A stretch of 64,000 nt of DNA from Paraneptunicella aestuarii (GTDB lineage: Bacteria > Pseudomonadota > Gammaproteobacteria > Enterobacterales > Alteromonadaceae), in assembly GCF_019900845.1 (NCBI RefSeq), contig NZ_CP074570.1, positions 2,728,001 through 2,792,000 of the forward strand, written 5' to 3'. Below, piece after piece: positions 37,801 to 45,461 of the stretch. The position numbers were made by a program, and so were the translations under genes. A model generated the notes under the pieces. That model searched no databases. It was not told the DNA's origin and saw nothing but the letters and a program-made list of their open reading frames with translations. The stretch's first letter is position 1. Every line of letters starts with the position of its first letter.

Positions 37801-40800
37801 ATTTGAAGTCAACGGTAAATCATCAAGAACATAGTAGTGACCAGGCACCATATGTTGAGGCAACTTACTGATTAAGTAGTTCTTGAGATGACGAATGTAT
37901 TCAACTTCTTCCGGTGTCTGAATAGCCGGCACAACATAAGCGGCAAGTTGCTGATCCCCATAAGCATTATTAAAAGCAACAACTGCAGCATTTTTAACAG
38001 AGCCCTCTGCAACAAGAGCGCTTTCTATTTCACCTAACTCTATACGGAATCCACGTATTTTTACTTGATCATCAATACGTCCGACGTATTCCAATTGTCC
38101 TTTGACGTTCCAGCGAACCAAATCTCCCGTGCGATACAGTCTTTGCTTTTCTGAATTATCAAAACTGTGTTCAATAAAACGCTCTGCTGTCAATTCTGGT
38201 CGATTCAGGTAGCCCCGCGCAACCCCAGCACCAGACACGTATAATTCACCTGTCACTCCAACAGGTTGTAATGCCATTTGTGTACTGCAAACATAAGCTC
38301 TTAAATCTGCCAGAGGTCGTCCAATATTACTGGAATATTTCTCTGCGTCTTGAGCACAAACAGCATGATGGGTAACGTGAACTGTAGTTTCAGTAATACC
38401 GTACATATTCACCAACTGCACTGGTGATTGTTCCATATTGCTGAACCAATGCTTCAATTTGCCATATTCCAACGCCTCTCCACCAAAGACGATGTAACGC
38501 AGGCTTAAAGAATCTTTGTAATCACACAGATATTCCACCAACGGATAGAAAGCTGAAGGCGTTTGAGAAAGTACCGTTACTTTATGTTCCTTGAGCAAAC
38601 GGCTAAAGGCGACATTATCTTGTGCCACTTGAGACGGCACCACCACAACGGTACCCCCATGGAGCAATGCTCCCCACATTTCCCACACAGAAAAGTCAAA
38701 CGCATTGGAATGGAATAAAGTCCATACATCATCATGACCGAATTCGAAGTTTTCATTACAAGCGGTGAAAAGTCGCGCTACATTCTGATGCTCAACCATA
38801 ACCCCTTTAGGCTGACCTGTAGAACCGGATGTGTAGATAACATAGGCCATATGCTCGGGCGTTAAACCCGTTACTTCAGGATTAATATCTGAATATTCTT
38901 CAAGAGTGGCCTCTACCTGTGGGTCTTGTAGACAAACTAACTGCACTTCTGATTCAGCAAACCTTTCTGCCAAACCAGTTTGAGTAATCAGAATATCAAC
39001 CTGTGAATCAGAAAACAGATAATCCAAACGCTCTTTAGGATAGTTTGGATCCATGGGCACATAGGCTGCCCCAGATTTCAAAATAGCCAACGTGGCAACG
39101 ACAGTCTCTATAGAGCGCTCAACACACAGTCCAATCAGACTGTCAGGTTTTACTCCCATAGAAATCAAATGGTGAGCCAGCTGATTGGCACGCTTGTTTA
39201 ACGTGTCATAACTTAGCTTTTTGTCTTCACAAATAAGCGCTGTTCTATCTGGTTCCTGCTCAACCTGTAACTCAAAGACTTGATGCACGCAATTTTCTAC
39301 AGGATAAGTCGTTACAGGAGTATCCAACCACGCTTTCTGCTCTGCATCCGATAAAATCGGCAGCTCACTGACTAAAACCTGAGCATCAGAATCAGCCATA
39401 CCACTCAACGTAATTTTCAGATGCTGGCAGATTCGTTCTATGCTCTCCAATGTGAAATGTTGAGCCTGATAGGTAAGTTCACATTGCAATTGATCTTGAT
39501 GCACATAAGCTCTTACTGCCAATGGATAGTTAGTATGTTCGAAAGAGTGAACATCACTGATTTCCAGAGAATTGGATCGACTGGCAACCGCTTCATTAAG
39601 CGCTGCATCCATCGGATAATTCTCAAACACCAGCAGGCTGTCAAACAGCGAAGTCCCTCCCGAAACCTCACTCAACTGCTGTATCTGCGCCAGTGGTAAA
39701 TAACCATACTCATCTCGCTCTATATTGTCCGCATGCAATACACCAAGCAAGTCACCAAAACTCATCTGCGGCTCAACCTGTACCCGCACCGGTATCGTGT
39801 TAATAAACAGACCTATCATCTGCTCTACTCCCGGCAATTCTGCCGGACGACCCGATATCGTCGAACCAAAAACAATATCCTGCTCATTGCTGTAACGCTG
39901 CAACAAACAACTCCACGCTGCCTGCAACACAACATTCATCGTCGTATGGTGCGCTCGCGCCAAGGCCATCAAACGACCCGTCAACGCCTCATCCAGACTC
40001 AGACGCTGATAACCAACCGAATCCCCATCCCCCGAAACCCGGTCATACAACAACGGCGTCGGAGATACAAAACCCGACAGATGACCCTGCCAGAAATCCG
40101 CAGCCAACTGACGCTCCCGAGACAACAACCAGCCTATATAATGCTCATAAGGCACCACCGCTCCTGACGACAATTCTGCTTCGCCTGACACCTGCGCATG
40201 ATAATGATTCAGCACCTCTCCAAACAATATCGGCGTACACCAACCATCCAGCAACGCATGATGATATGTCCACACAAAACGGTAACGCTCCTCTCCCATT
40301 CGAATAAGATGGATACGCATTAACGGCGCACAGCCAAAGTCAAAACCCTGCGCCTTGTCTTCTCTTAACAACCGCTCAAGCTCTAACACCTGCTCATCAA
40401 ATGACTTCTCGCGCCAGTCAAGTTGGATAAAGGGTAAGTCGACCGTTCGTTGTACCAGTTGGTGAGGCTGCTCACCATCAAGCCCCACAAACGCCGTACG
40501 TAAAATGTCATAACGACCAACCAGCGCTTCCCAGGCACCTCTCATCGCCTCACTGTCCACTCGACCGCTCAGCTCACAACCTATCTGAATCGTATACGAT
40601 GCCCCACTGCCATCCAGCAAACCATGGAACAACAGCCCTGACTGCATCGGCGTCGCCACATACAGCTTCTCCAGCCCAGGATAATCAGCCTGCCAACCTG
40701 ACAGGGTAGCCATATCCACTGCCGCCAACGCGAAGTCTGATGGGGTAAACTGCCCTTCACTCGACTCACAATGTGCAATACAGGCCGCCAGCGATTGTTC

Positions 40801-40902
40801 AAACAAGACTCCCAACCGCTCAATATCCCGGCAACGCGGCGCACCCGTCATATCCACTCGCAACTGACCCTCATGAACCAGCGCATTGATACTCAACGGC
40901 AC
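31813..40902 (-). CDS. NRPS gene B, segment 2: C-A(Thr)-PCP-C-A(aromatic)-MT-PCP-C-A start
   Basis: 3029 residues. It opens at the tail of the E domain, then DCL C (ATPMQSGLLFH, HHALLDGW); A with code DFWSVGMVHK (Thr type); PCP LGGHS; LCL C (HHIASDGS); A with code DASTVAAVCK (Tyr/Phe type); an embedded PRMT-like methyltransferase and beta-barrel; A10 NGKVD; PCP IGGHS; LCL C in which the catalytic motif has lost one His (SSMHIASDG) by a 3-base deletion relative to gene C; then the first residues of an Asn-type A domain. The 5' Met is not a true start. The frame ends where GGGG is GGG at 31829-31832. Confidence 0.92.
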   Translation of the reverse strand: MPLSINALVHEGQLRVDMTGAPRCRDIERLGVLFEQSLAACIAHCESSEGQFTPSDFALAAVDMATLSGWQADYPGLEKLYVATPMQSGLLFHGLLDGSGASYTIQIGCELSGRVDSEAMRGAWEALVGRYDILRTAFVGLDGEQPHQLVQRTVDLPFIQLDWREKSFDEQVLELERLLREDKAQGFDFGCAPLMRIHLIRMGEERYRFVWTYHHALLDGWCTPILFGEVLNHYHAQVSGEAELSSGAVVPYEHYIGWLLSRERQLAADFWQGHLSGFVSPTPLLYDRVSGDGDSVGYQRLSLDEALTGRLMALARAHHTTMNVVLQAAWSCLLQRYSNEQDIVFGSTISGRPAELPGVEQMIGLFINTIPVRVQVEPQMSFGDLLGVLHADNIERDEYGYLPLAQIQQLSEVSGGTSLFDSLLVFENYPMDAALNEAVASRSNSLEISDVHSFEHTNYPLAVRAYVHQDQLQCELTYQAQHFTLESIERICQHLKITLSGMADSDAQVLVSELPILSDAEQKAWLDTPVTTYPVENCVHQVFELQVEQEPDRTALICEDKKLSYDTLNKRANQLAHHLISMGVKPDSLIGLCVERSIETVVATLAILKSGAAYVPMDPNYPKERLDYLFSDSQVDILITQTGLAERFAESEVQLVCLQDPQVEATLEEYSDINPEVTGLTPEHMAYVIYTSGSTGQPKGVMVEHQNVARLFTACNENFEFGHDDVWTLFHSNAFDFSVWEMWGALLHGGTVVVVPSQVAQDNVAFSRLLKEHKVTVLSQTPSAFYPLVEYLCDYKDSLSLRYIVFGGEALEYGKLKHWFSNMEQSPVQLVNMYGITETTVHVTHHAVCAQDAEKYSSNIGRPLADLRAYVCSTQMALQPVGVTGELYVSGAGVARGYLNRPELTAERFIEHSFDNSEKQRLYRTGDLVRWNVKGQLEYVGRIDDQVKIRGFRIELGEIESALVAEGSVKNAAVVAFNNAYGDQQLAAYVVPAIQTPEEVEYIRHLKNYLISKLPQHMVPGHYYVLDDLPLTSNGKLNRKVLPYPAANALSQREYVAPRNELENRLSDLWKEILELEEVGVNDNFFELGGHSLHAMRLVSQIRKTFDVDIALSAILRFPTISACAEEITSLQNGIVTPQILRVAEDEDIPLSFGQQRLWFVDQLQGGSTQYNISVAIRLEGNLQPALVEKVFDTILHRHEVLRTCIIEQDGKATPIVKADFELPIFWQDLSDLDSDTQQATLKMGMVEDATDKYDLSTDLPVRLKVFKLAEEQFVFLFNTHHIASDGSSMQVLIDEFSKLYAAYNRGEQNPLPPLEVQYGDFSYWQRNWLKGKNLESEMDFWKGRLAGIPSVHSLPLDKPRPAVQQFDGAFFNDVLDPKISQQIIDFCAQNGVTQFAFLQTAFALLMSRYSHQNDIVMSTAISGRTQSEIEPLIGFFVNDLVLRSDLSDGKDFMQLLEQNKNMLMEAFDHQHIPFQLLVEELQPERSMSHSPIAQIKFDFQEAEDKSLDIEGLKLTYLKDENLGNIDYDLHLNVSLINGLFSLSWRYSSALFVEETLSRMSANFSTLLSGILAHPEQSFATLPILSDSELRRVTEEFNRNDRHISESLCAHQLIEQMAELSPDKTALYFDGETLTYEELNEQANQVAHYLISQGVEPDTLVALYVERSLDMIIGILGILKAGGAYVPIDPDLPDSRVEYILENSECEIVLTQTDLMSSLPMDELKVLPIDENMREALLASQPVTNIPVQECNLTSRNLAYVIYTSGSTGQPKGVMLEHQGVVNLARSQNEIFKISADSNILQFASISFDASVSEWVTALSAGATLSILEDEKRYDIQSICEFVETQGVTHATIPPALFHQERAGRAKSLQVLVFAGEKLSGGAISKAQQCFPNAQFINAYGPTENTVCTSAETLDETLSTDLIGYPMNNVYCCVMDQAGNLCPIGAEGELLVGGTGLARGYVNQPELTQEKFINIDDANIPYQRLYKTGDLVKWNADGKLIFVGRVDQQVKLRGFRIELEEISSALSEHPQVDKGVVNLVEVQPGDKRLVAYCKPQNKVELWPSISEFFIYDYFAYRAMFMHIKRNELYRKALEKNVVNKTVLDIGPGPEAILSRLCLESGAKHVYAVEILEETYLQAKQYIELAGLTDRITLIHGDIMEVELPEKADFCVSEIVGSIAGSEGSAVLIESARRLLKDPANMIPVKSVTRIAAATLEESQFDYGYSGLAYQYAERILDDFGKDFQYRISVKNVTDEIVISSRDVFEDLDYQNGSPFELDHDICLNINKKSIFNGLLVWMDLFVDHDLNLDILDDPASWLPVYFPVSCSGIDVDVGDYIEATISRRLCDNGVNPDFHVEGKLIRKNGEEFNFKFDSFHHAHSDIESPFHQKLFDENGQLNKLEEFSVTQLKRYLSDKLPHYMVPSDFVILDDIPLTHNGKVDYQALPEVDLNTVKETVYVAPETEEEHKLCAIWQQVLSLEDVGVEDNFFDIGGHSLLAASVVSLVRDAFGVEVPLRMLFEKPTIREFVTLLSQFADNVVMPPIEVASRDETLPLSFAQQRLWFIDQLENSNQYHIQASFELHGELVTEAFEQALSTIVQRHEVLRSGIEKRDELPVLVIHEQVALPVTRVDLCHLSLDAQEQEIRRLVALDSKTPFDLSRPPLLRLHLIQCDSQRHVVLSSMHIASDGWSMGILVKELNTLYGAYCQGQPDPLPALTVQYADYARWQREWLQGDVLGQQLDYWKTQLDSAPQVHSLPLDKPRPKQQQYQGKVLTRKLSVDDTRQLQLVCQAQDVTLFMLMQTAFAVLLSRFSGETDIVIGSPSSGRVHKDLEGLIGFFINALPLRSDVSGNPPFVELLQQNRQMILEAFEHQHIPFDMLVEEVKPQRSMAYAPLAQIYFTMQNNAVQSLELEQLDLQGRGAEISVIRYDLEFDMFVANEQLVIDWKYNTALFEEETLVRMADSFEQMLSGIVQDIQTPVEFLPLLTAEQQETLLYGWNDTEVEIDLVGGVNRGYLQAFENQVAKTRMPSR
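33720..34770 (-). other. PRMT-like methyltransferase embedded in aromatic A domain, gene B
   Basis: Lies between A8 (RGFRIELEEISS) and A10 of the DASTVAAVCK A domain. An N-terminal YDYFAYRAMFMHIKRNELY stretch, motif I VLDIGPGPEA, YAVEI, then SEIVGSIAGSEG and a beta-rich C-terminal part (DVDVGDYIEATIS) follow the order of protein arginine methyltransferases (helix, SAM motif, double-E-like loop, barrel). It is unrelated to the FkbM type in the neighbouring modules. O-methylation of Tyr or backbone N-methylation are both possible. Confidence 0.75.
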
Positions 40903-42797
40903 TCCCGGGGGTTATCACGACTAATGCTGTCTCCCGCTGGCTCGCGTGCAACAGAAAATGCCGACATCGCATTCACACTGTTATCAAACTGACCCAGGTA
41001 ATTAAATTCAATTCGGCTATCCTGATACCCGGCTTCAAGCCCAACCAACGGACTGTCTGCTTTCAGGTAACGCAATAAACCATAACCCATGCCCTTGTCC
41101 GGCACCTGACGGTACTGCTCTTTAACCTGACAAATAACCTCTCCGATGTCCTGTGAACCAACAGATAACACCAGCGGGTACACCGAGGTAAACCAGCCCA
41201 CGGTCTCCGCAATATCCAGCTCGTCACCCGGTAGCTCACGACCATGCCCTTCCACATCCAGACACATCACGTCACTACCGCTCCACTGACGGTATGCCAG
41301 TAACAGTCCCGCCATTAACAATTCATTCGTCCGGGTTCGATAAGGCCGGTTGACCGCGCCAAGTAACTGACGTGTCTGTGTTTCACTCAAACTGAAGCCT
41401 AACTGCTGTAAACCCTCACGTTCAAACTCGACCGATTCAAGCAGGGAAGGCACCGCAACCGACAGTTGCTCCTGCCAGTAATCCTGCTGCTCCTGTATCT
41501 GCTTACTACCTGCATGCGCCATCAACGCCTCGCTCCAACGCTGCAACGACACACTGCGAGGACCCGCCTTGGGCACCTCTCCTTGCGCTAACAACGACCA
41601 GCCCTGCTCCATATCCGACAACAATATCCGCCAGGACACTCCATCTATCACCAAATGATGAGCAACCAGCAACAACCGGCTATCGCCCTCTCCCCGATGC
41701 AGATACATGGCCTTGAATACCGACCCCTGTGCTATGTCCAGACTCGCCTGTGCCTGCTGACAATACTCCAGTTGCATCGCCTCCTGTGCTTCGCCCGATA
41801 AATGACTGATATCATGCTGCTCCAACGAATCCCATAACATCCGCTCACTATAGGCCTCATGACTGGCAACAACCTCTCCATGCTCTCGAGTAAAACGTAA
41901 ACGCAAGGCATCATGACGCTGATACACCATATCAATCAACGCACTTAACGCCTTCGCATCAAACCTGGTCGGACACTGTAATAACACCGACTGGTTGTAA
42001 TGATTTGCTACCGGTAATTCACGCTCAAAAAACGCTCGCTGAATGGGTAAAAGACTCAAGCCTCCTTCTACCGGCTCCTGAGGAATGTTTGACTCTCCCT
42101 TCAAACTCACACAGCCAGATAACTCCGCAACCGTCTGATGGTCAAACAGTTGTCTTACTGTAAAGTGCAGCCCATTGTGTTTGGCTCTTGAGACCAGTTG
42201 AATGGATATTATCGAATCGCCACCCAGTGCAAAAAAATTGTCTTGTGTGCCTACACGCTCAAGTTTCAGCACATCCTGCCAGATTTCGCACAACTTCTCT
42301 TCTATCTGATTCTCCGGAGCAACATACTCACCGCTTTGGCGGTCGCTCTCCTTCGGCGCGGGTAAGGCTTTGCGGTCCAGCTTGCCACTGCTGGTCAGCG
42401 GCATTGCGCTCATACGAACAAACACCGACGGTATCATGTAATCCGGTAAACCCGCCTTCAGTGACAACCGGCAACGGCCGACCAACTCATCGTCACTCAG
42501 TGAATCGTCACCCACCACATAGGCAACCAGTTGCATACCTCGGGCAATCTCCCGGGCTATCACCGCTGCTGAGCGCACGACATCCTCTTCCAACAGAGCG
42601 TTTTCTATCTCGCCCAACTCAATACGGAAACCCCGTATCTTAACCTGGTCGTCATTACGTCCCAGATATTCAAGCTCCCCTTCACTGTTCCAGCGACATA
42701 TATCACCCGTACGGTATAAACGCGCTCCCTCAACATGACTAAATGGGTCCGCAACAAAACGCTCGCGCGTTAAATCCGGGCGGTTCAAGTAGCCACG
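39601..42797. repeat. Repeat R5 copy b: A6-A10-PCP-E-C, gene B
   Basis: 3197 bp matching 59071-62268 with a 1-base deletion here. Starts at A6 (RGYLNRPDL) and ends in the following C domain at ENYPMDAA. Confidence 0.92.
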
Positions 42798-45461
42798 CGC
42801 GAGACCCACACCACCAATATAAAGTTCCCCAACAGCACCAATCGGTAACAAACGCATTGATTCATCAAGACAATACAACTGGGTATTGTGAATAGGCTTA
42901 CCAATCAATACGCGCTCATCGTTCATTTGAGAACAATCCCAATGACTCACATCAATTGCAGCTTCGGTTGGACCATAAAGATTGTGCAGCCTGGCGGTGT
43001 TGCCACCTGCAAAAAACTGTTCTATCAATTCAGCGGGAAGTGCCTCACCACTACAGAAAACCTGTCGAACAGAAGCACACTCAGACCAACTGGAATTCTG
43101 TAACATCATGCGCAGCATGGACGGCACAAAATGCAGGGTGGTAATCGCAAGCGTTTGAATAACATGAGACAAATACTGAGGATCTTTATGTCCTTCAGGT
43201 TCTGCCATGATCAATTCTGCCCCTTTAATTAGTGGCCAAAAGAACTCCCAAACTGAAACATCGAAAGTGTAAGGTGTCTTTTGCAACACTTTGTCACTAG
43301 CGTCTAATCCGTAAGTATCATGCATCCACTCAATTCGGTTAACCAATGCCCGATGAGGAACTGCAACGCCTTTTGGTTGCCCGGTAGACCCTGATGTATA
43401 AATAATATAAGCCAGATTACCACTGGTTAACTCAGCGACTTCCGGGTTGGTAATCGGCATGCCGGATAACGAATACTGTTGTTCAGCACTATCCAGGGCA
43501 ATAGTGACTATCTCCTGCTGAGCGTCGGTTAACTCAGCATATTGTTGCTGTGTAATAACGATGCCAACACAACCATTTGACAACATATAATTACGACGTG
43601 ATTCAGGCTCATGAGGTGACAATGGCAGATAGGCTGCGCCTGCTTTTTGTATCGCCAAAATGCTCACAATCATATCAACCGAACGGTCCATACAAATACC
43701 GACTGGCGTGTCGCATGTTACGCCAGATTGTAACAATTGGTGGGCAAGTTGATTGGCTTTGGCATTCAGAGCGTCATAAGTAATATGCTGATCTCTGAAG
43801 ACCACGGCAATCTTTGTTGGTGTCGCCTCTACCTGCTGTTCAAATAACTGATGGATACAAACCTGATCCGGGAATTCATGAGCTGTCGCATTCCAATCGT
43901 GCAATTGCTTTTTAGTTTCTTTTTCAGTAACAACTGACAACTCAGAAATATCTTTTTGTGGGGCAACCAAAACATCTTCAATTAATAAAGCAAAACTATC
44001 TGCCATGCGTTCAATGGTGTCAGAAGAAAACAACGCCTTATTATATTTCCAGCGAATATTAACTCCATTTTCGCCAATGTTGACTATCAGCTCCAAATCA
44101 AATTTAGCGATATCAATATCCTGTTCCATTTCACGCATTTGCAGACCATCAAGTTGTACCTGGTGCTCCTCAAAATTTTGCAATGTCAGCATGATTTGGA
44201 ACATTGGATGATAAGCAGTATTCCGCTCTGGTTTAAGATGCTCAACAACAAGTTCAAATGGGACTTGTTGATGGCTATAAGCTTCAAGGATAGATTGTTT
44301 GTTTTGTGCTAAAAATGAAGAAAAACTCTGTTGTCCAGAAACCTCACTACGTAACACCAGAGTATTTACAAACAGTCCAACCAGTTGTTCCAGATCTTTA
44401 TGAATACGACCAGCAATTGGCGTACCTACAACGATGTCTTTTTCATTGCTGTACCTGCTGATAATCACAGATAAGATGCTGTATAAAAAAACGAATGGAG
44501 TAACCCCTTGGGTTTTACAAAATGATTCCAGTTTTTGTCTGATATCAACATTGAAATCTTGCTTATGTACGGCTCCTTCATAAGTCTGAATCTTAGGTCT
44601 TGGCCTATCCAAAGGAATACTATGCAGCATTGGCATATCAGCCAGTCTGGATTTCCAGTAAGCCAGTTGTTGATCCAGTAAATCACCTTGCAGATTTTCA
44701 TGTTGCCAGGCTGCATAATCCGAATACTGGCGTATCAACGGCTGAAGAGGGTTATCGAGCCCTTGTTTAAAGGCAGAGTAAAGAACACTGATCTCTTTTA
44801 ACAATATCTGCATCGACCATCCATCAGTGGCAATGTGATGCATATTGAACAGCAGACAATGTTTAAGCTCTCCAAGCTTAACTAAATGAGCACGAAGAAA
44901 AATATCGCAGCTTAAGTCAAAAGGCTTTAAGGCAAAATCAGTCATCAACTCATGCAATTTCTCCTGCTTTTCTTCAGAAGATGATGCAGAGAAGTCACTT
45001 GTTTCAAGCAAGGTAGTGTTTGGAGTAAGCAAACTCAGGTAAGCAATACCATCTATGCTCTGAATATTGGTACGCAACACTTCATGTCGTTGAACGATAG
45101 TGTCCAAAGCTTTTGATAAAGCCGGAACATCTAACTCTCCCTTTAACTCAAAAACAGAAGGCATATTGTACTGGTAGGAACCACTCTCGAACTGTTCAAT
45201 AAACCACAAACGCTGTTGTGCAAATGACAGAGCTTTATTAGAAGCCATCTTTTCTGCGGTATCTTTTGTTTCAGGCAATTGCCCGAATTCACCACCATTA
45301 CTTTCCAACCACTCAATCAACTCAGCTTTATGTTGCTTTAAAGTCTCTCTAAATTCGGGTGATAAACTATTTTTGACTGCGCTATAGTGCAACCTTCCAT
45401 CTTGCAGGTATAATCTGATTCCTGATGCTTTCAATACATCTAATAGTGCTTCAAGTGTCAT
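40893..45461 (-). CDS. NRPS gene B, segment 1: TubC_N-C-A(Ser)-PCP-E
   Basis: 1522 residues. TubC_N at 1-55; LCL C at about 75-500 (HHIATDGW); A at about 525-1035 with IYTSGSTGQPKG and code DVWHFSLIDK, one or two residues from established Ser codes; PCP with LGGDS; E with HHLVIDGVSW, EGHGRE and FNYLGQFD. The start ATG overlaps the gene A stop by 4 bp (45458-45461). Prediction: D-Ser. From A6 (RGYLNRPDL) onward the DNA is near-identical to gene A module 1, while the specificity part of the A domain is not. The frame is lost at 40908-40914, where GGTGGG of the sister copy reads GGGGG. Confidence 0.93.
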   Translation of the reverse strand: MTLEALLDVLKASGIRLYLQDGRLHYSAVKNSLSPEFRETLKQHKAELIEWLESNGGEFGQLPETKDTAEKMASNKALSFAQQRLWFIEQFESGSYQYNMPSVFELKGELDVPALSKALDTIVQRHEVLRTNIQSIDGIAYLSLLTPNTTLLETSDFSASSSEEKQEKLHELMTDFALKPFDLSCDIFLRAHLVKLGELKHCLLFNMHHIATDGWSMQILLKEISVLYSAFKQGLDNPLQPLIRQYSDYAAWQHENLQGDLLDQQLAYWKSRLADMPMLHSIPLDRPRPKIQTYEGAVHKQDFNVDIRQKLESFCKTQGVTPFVFLYSILSVIISRYSNEKDIVVGTPIAGRIHKDLEQLVGLFVNTLVLRSEVSGQQSFSSFLAQNKQSILEAYSHQQVPFELVVEHLKPERNTAYHPMFQIMLTLQNFEEHQVQLDGLQMREMEQDIDIAKFDLELIVNIGENGVNIRWKYNKALFSSDTIERMADSFALLIEDVLVAPQKDISELSVVTEKETKKQLHDWNATAHEFPDQVCIHQLFEQQVEATPTKIAVVFRDQHITYDALNAKANQLAHQLLQSGVTCDTPVGICMDRSVDMIVSILAIQKAGAAYLPLSPHEPESRRNYMLSNGCVGIVITQQQYAELTDAQQEIVTIALDSAEQQYSLSGMPITNPEVAELTSGNLAYIIYTSGSTGQPKGVAVPHRALVNRIEWMHDTYGLDASDKVLQKTPYTFDVSVWEFFWPLIKGAELIMAEPEGHKDPQYLSHVIQTLAITTLHFVPSMLRMMLQNSSWSECASVRQVFCSGEALPAELIEQFFAGGNTARLHNLYGPTEAAIDVSHWDCSQMNDERVLIGKPIHNTQLYCLDESMRLLPIGAVGELYIGGVGLARGYLNRPDLTRERFVADPFSHVEGARLYRTGDICRWNSEGELEYLGRNDDQVKIRGFRIELGEIENALLEEDVVRSAAVIAREIARGMQLVAYVVGDDSLSDDELVGRCRLSLKAGLPDYMIPSVFVRMSAMPLTSSGKLDRKALPAPKESDRQSGEYVAPENQIEEKLCEIWQDVLKLERVGTQDNFFALGGDSIISIQLVSRAKHNGLHFTVRQLFDHQTVAELSGCVSLKGESNIPQEPVEGGLSLLPIQRAFFERELPVANHYNQSVLLQCPTRFDAKALSALIDMVYQRHDALRLRFTREHGEVVASHEAYSERMLWDSLEQHDISHLSGEAQEAMQLEYCQQAQASLDIAQGSVFKAMYLHRGEGDSRLLLVAHHLVIDGVSWRILLSDMEQGWSLLAQGEVPKAGPRSVSLQRWSEALMAHAGSKQIQEQQDYWQEQLSVAVPSLLESVEFEREGLQQLGFSLSETQTRQLLGAVNRPYRTRTNELLMAGLLLAYRQWSGSDVMCLDVEGHGRELPGDELDIAETVGWFTSVYPLVLSVGSQDIGEVICQVKEQYRQVPDKGMGYGLLRYLKADSPLVGLEAGYQDSRIEFNYLGQFDNSVNAMSAFSVAREPAGDSISRDNPRECR
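45295..45461 (-). other. TubC_N docking domain, gene B
   Basis: Residues 1-55: LEALLDVLKASGIRLYLQDG, a short strand pair, then a helix with LKQHKAELIEWLES. The likely partner is the gene A tail EIEYGEL, encoded immediately upstream and overlapping this start. Confidence 0.8.

Larger units (their letters stand above)
29154..45461 (-). other. Gene B locus: four-module NRPS (reconstructed, three frameshifts)
   Basis: Four open segments form one protein: TubC_N, C(LCL)-A(Ser)-PCP-E, C(DCL)-A(Thr)-PCP, C(LCL)-A(Tyr/Phe, PRMT-like MT)-PCP, C(LCL)-A(Asn, FkbM MT)-PCP. Lesions compared with sister copies: -1 at 40908-40914, -1 G at 31829-31832, -1 C at 30852-30855, and two in-frame 3-base losses (32857, 31113). 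All are in repeats shared with genes A or C. Starts in an ATGA overlap with gene A and ends 1 bp before gene C. Ends in a PCP (no E), matched by the LCL C of gene C. Confidence 0.85.

Noticed and set aside
42188..42643. Plus-strand open frame of 151 codons, repeated at 61659-62114
   Set aside because: Shadow of the A-PCP region of genes A and B; low-complexity composition typical of antisense frames and duplicated with the repeat.
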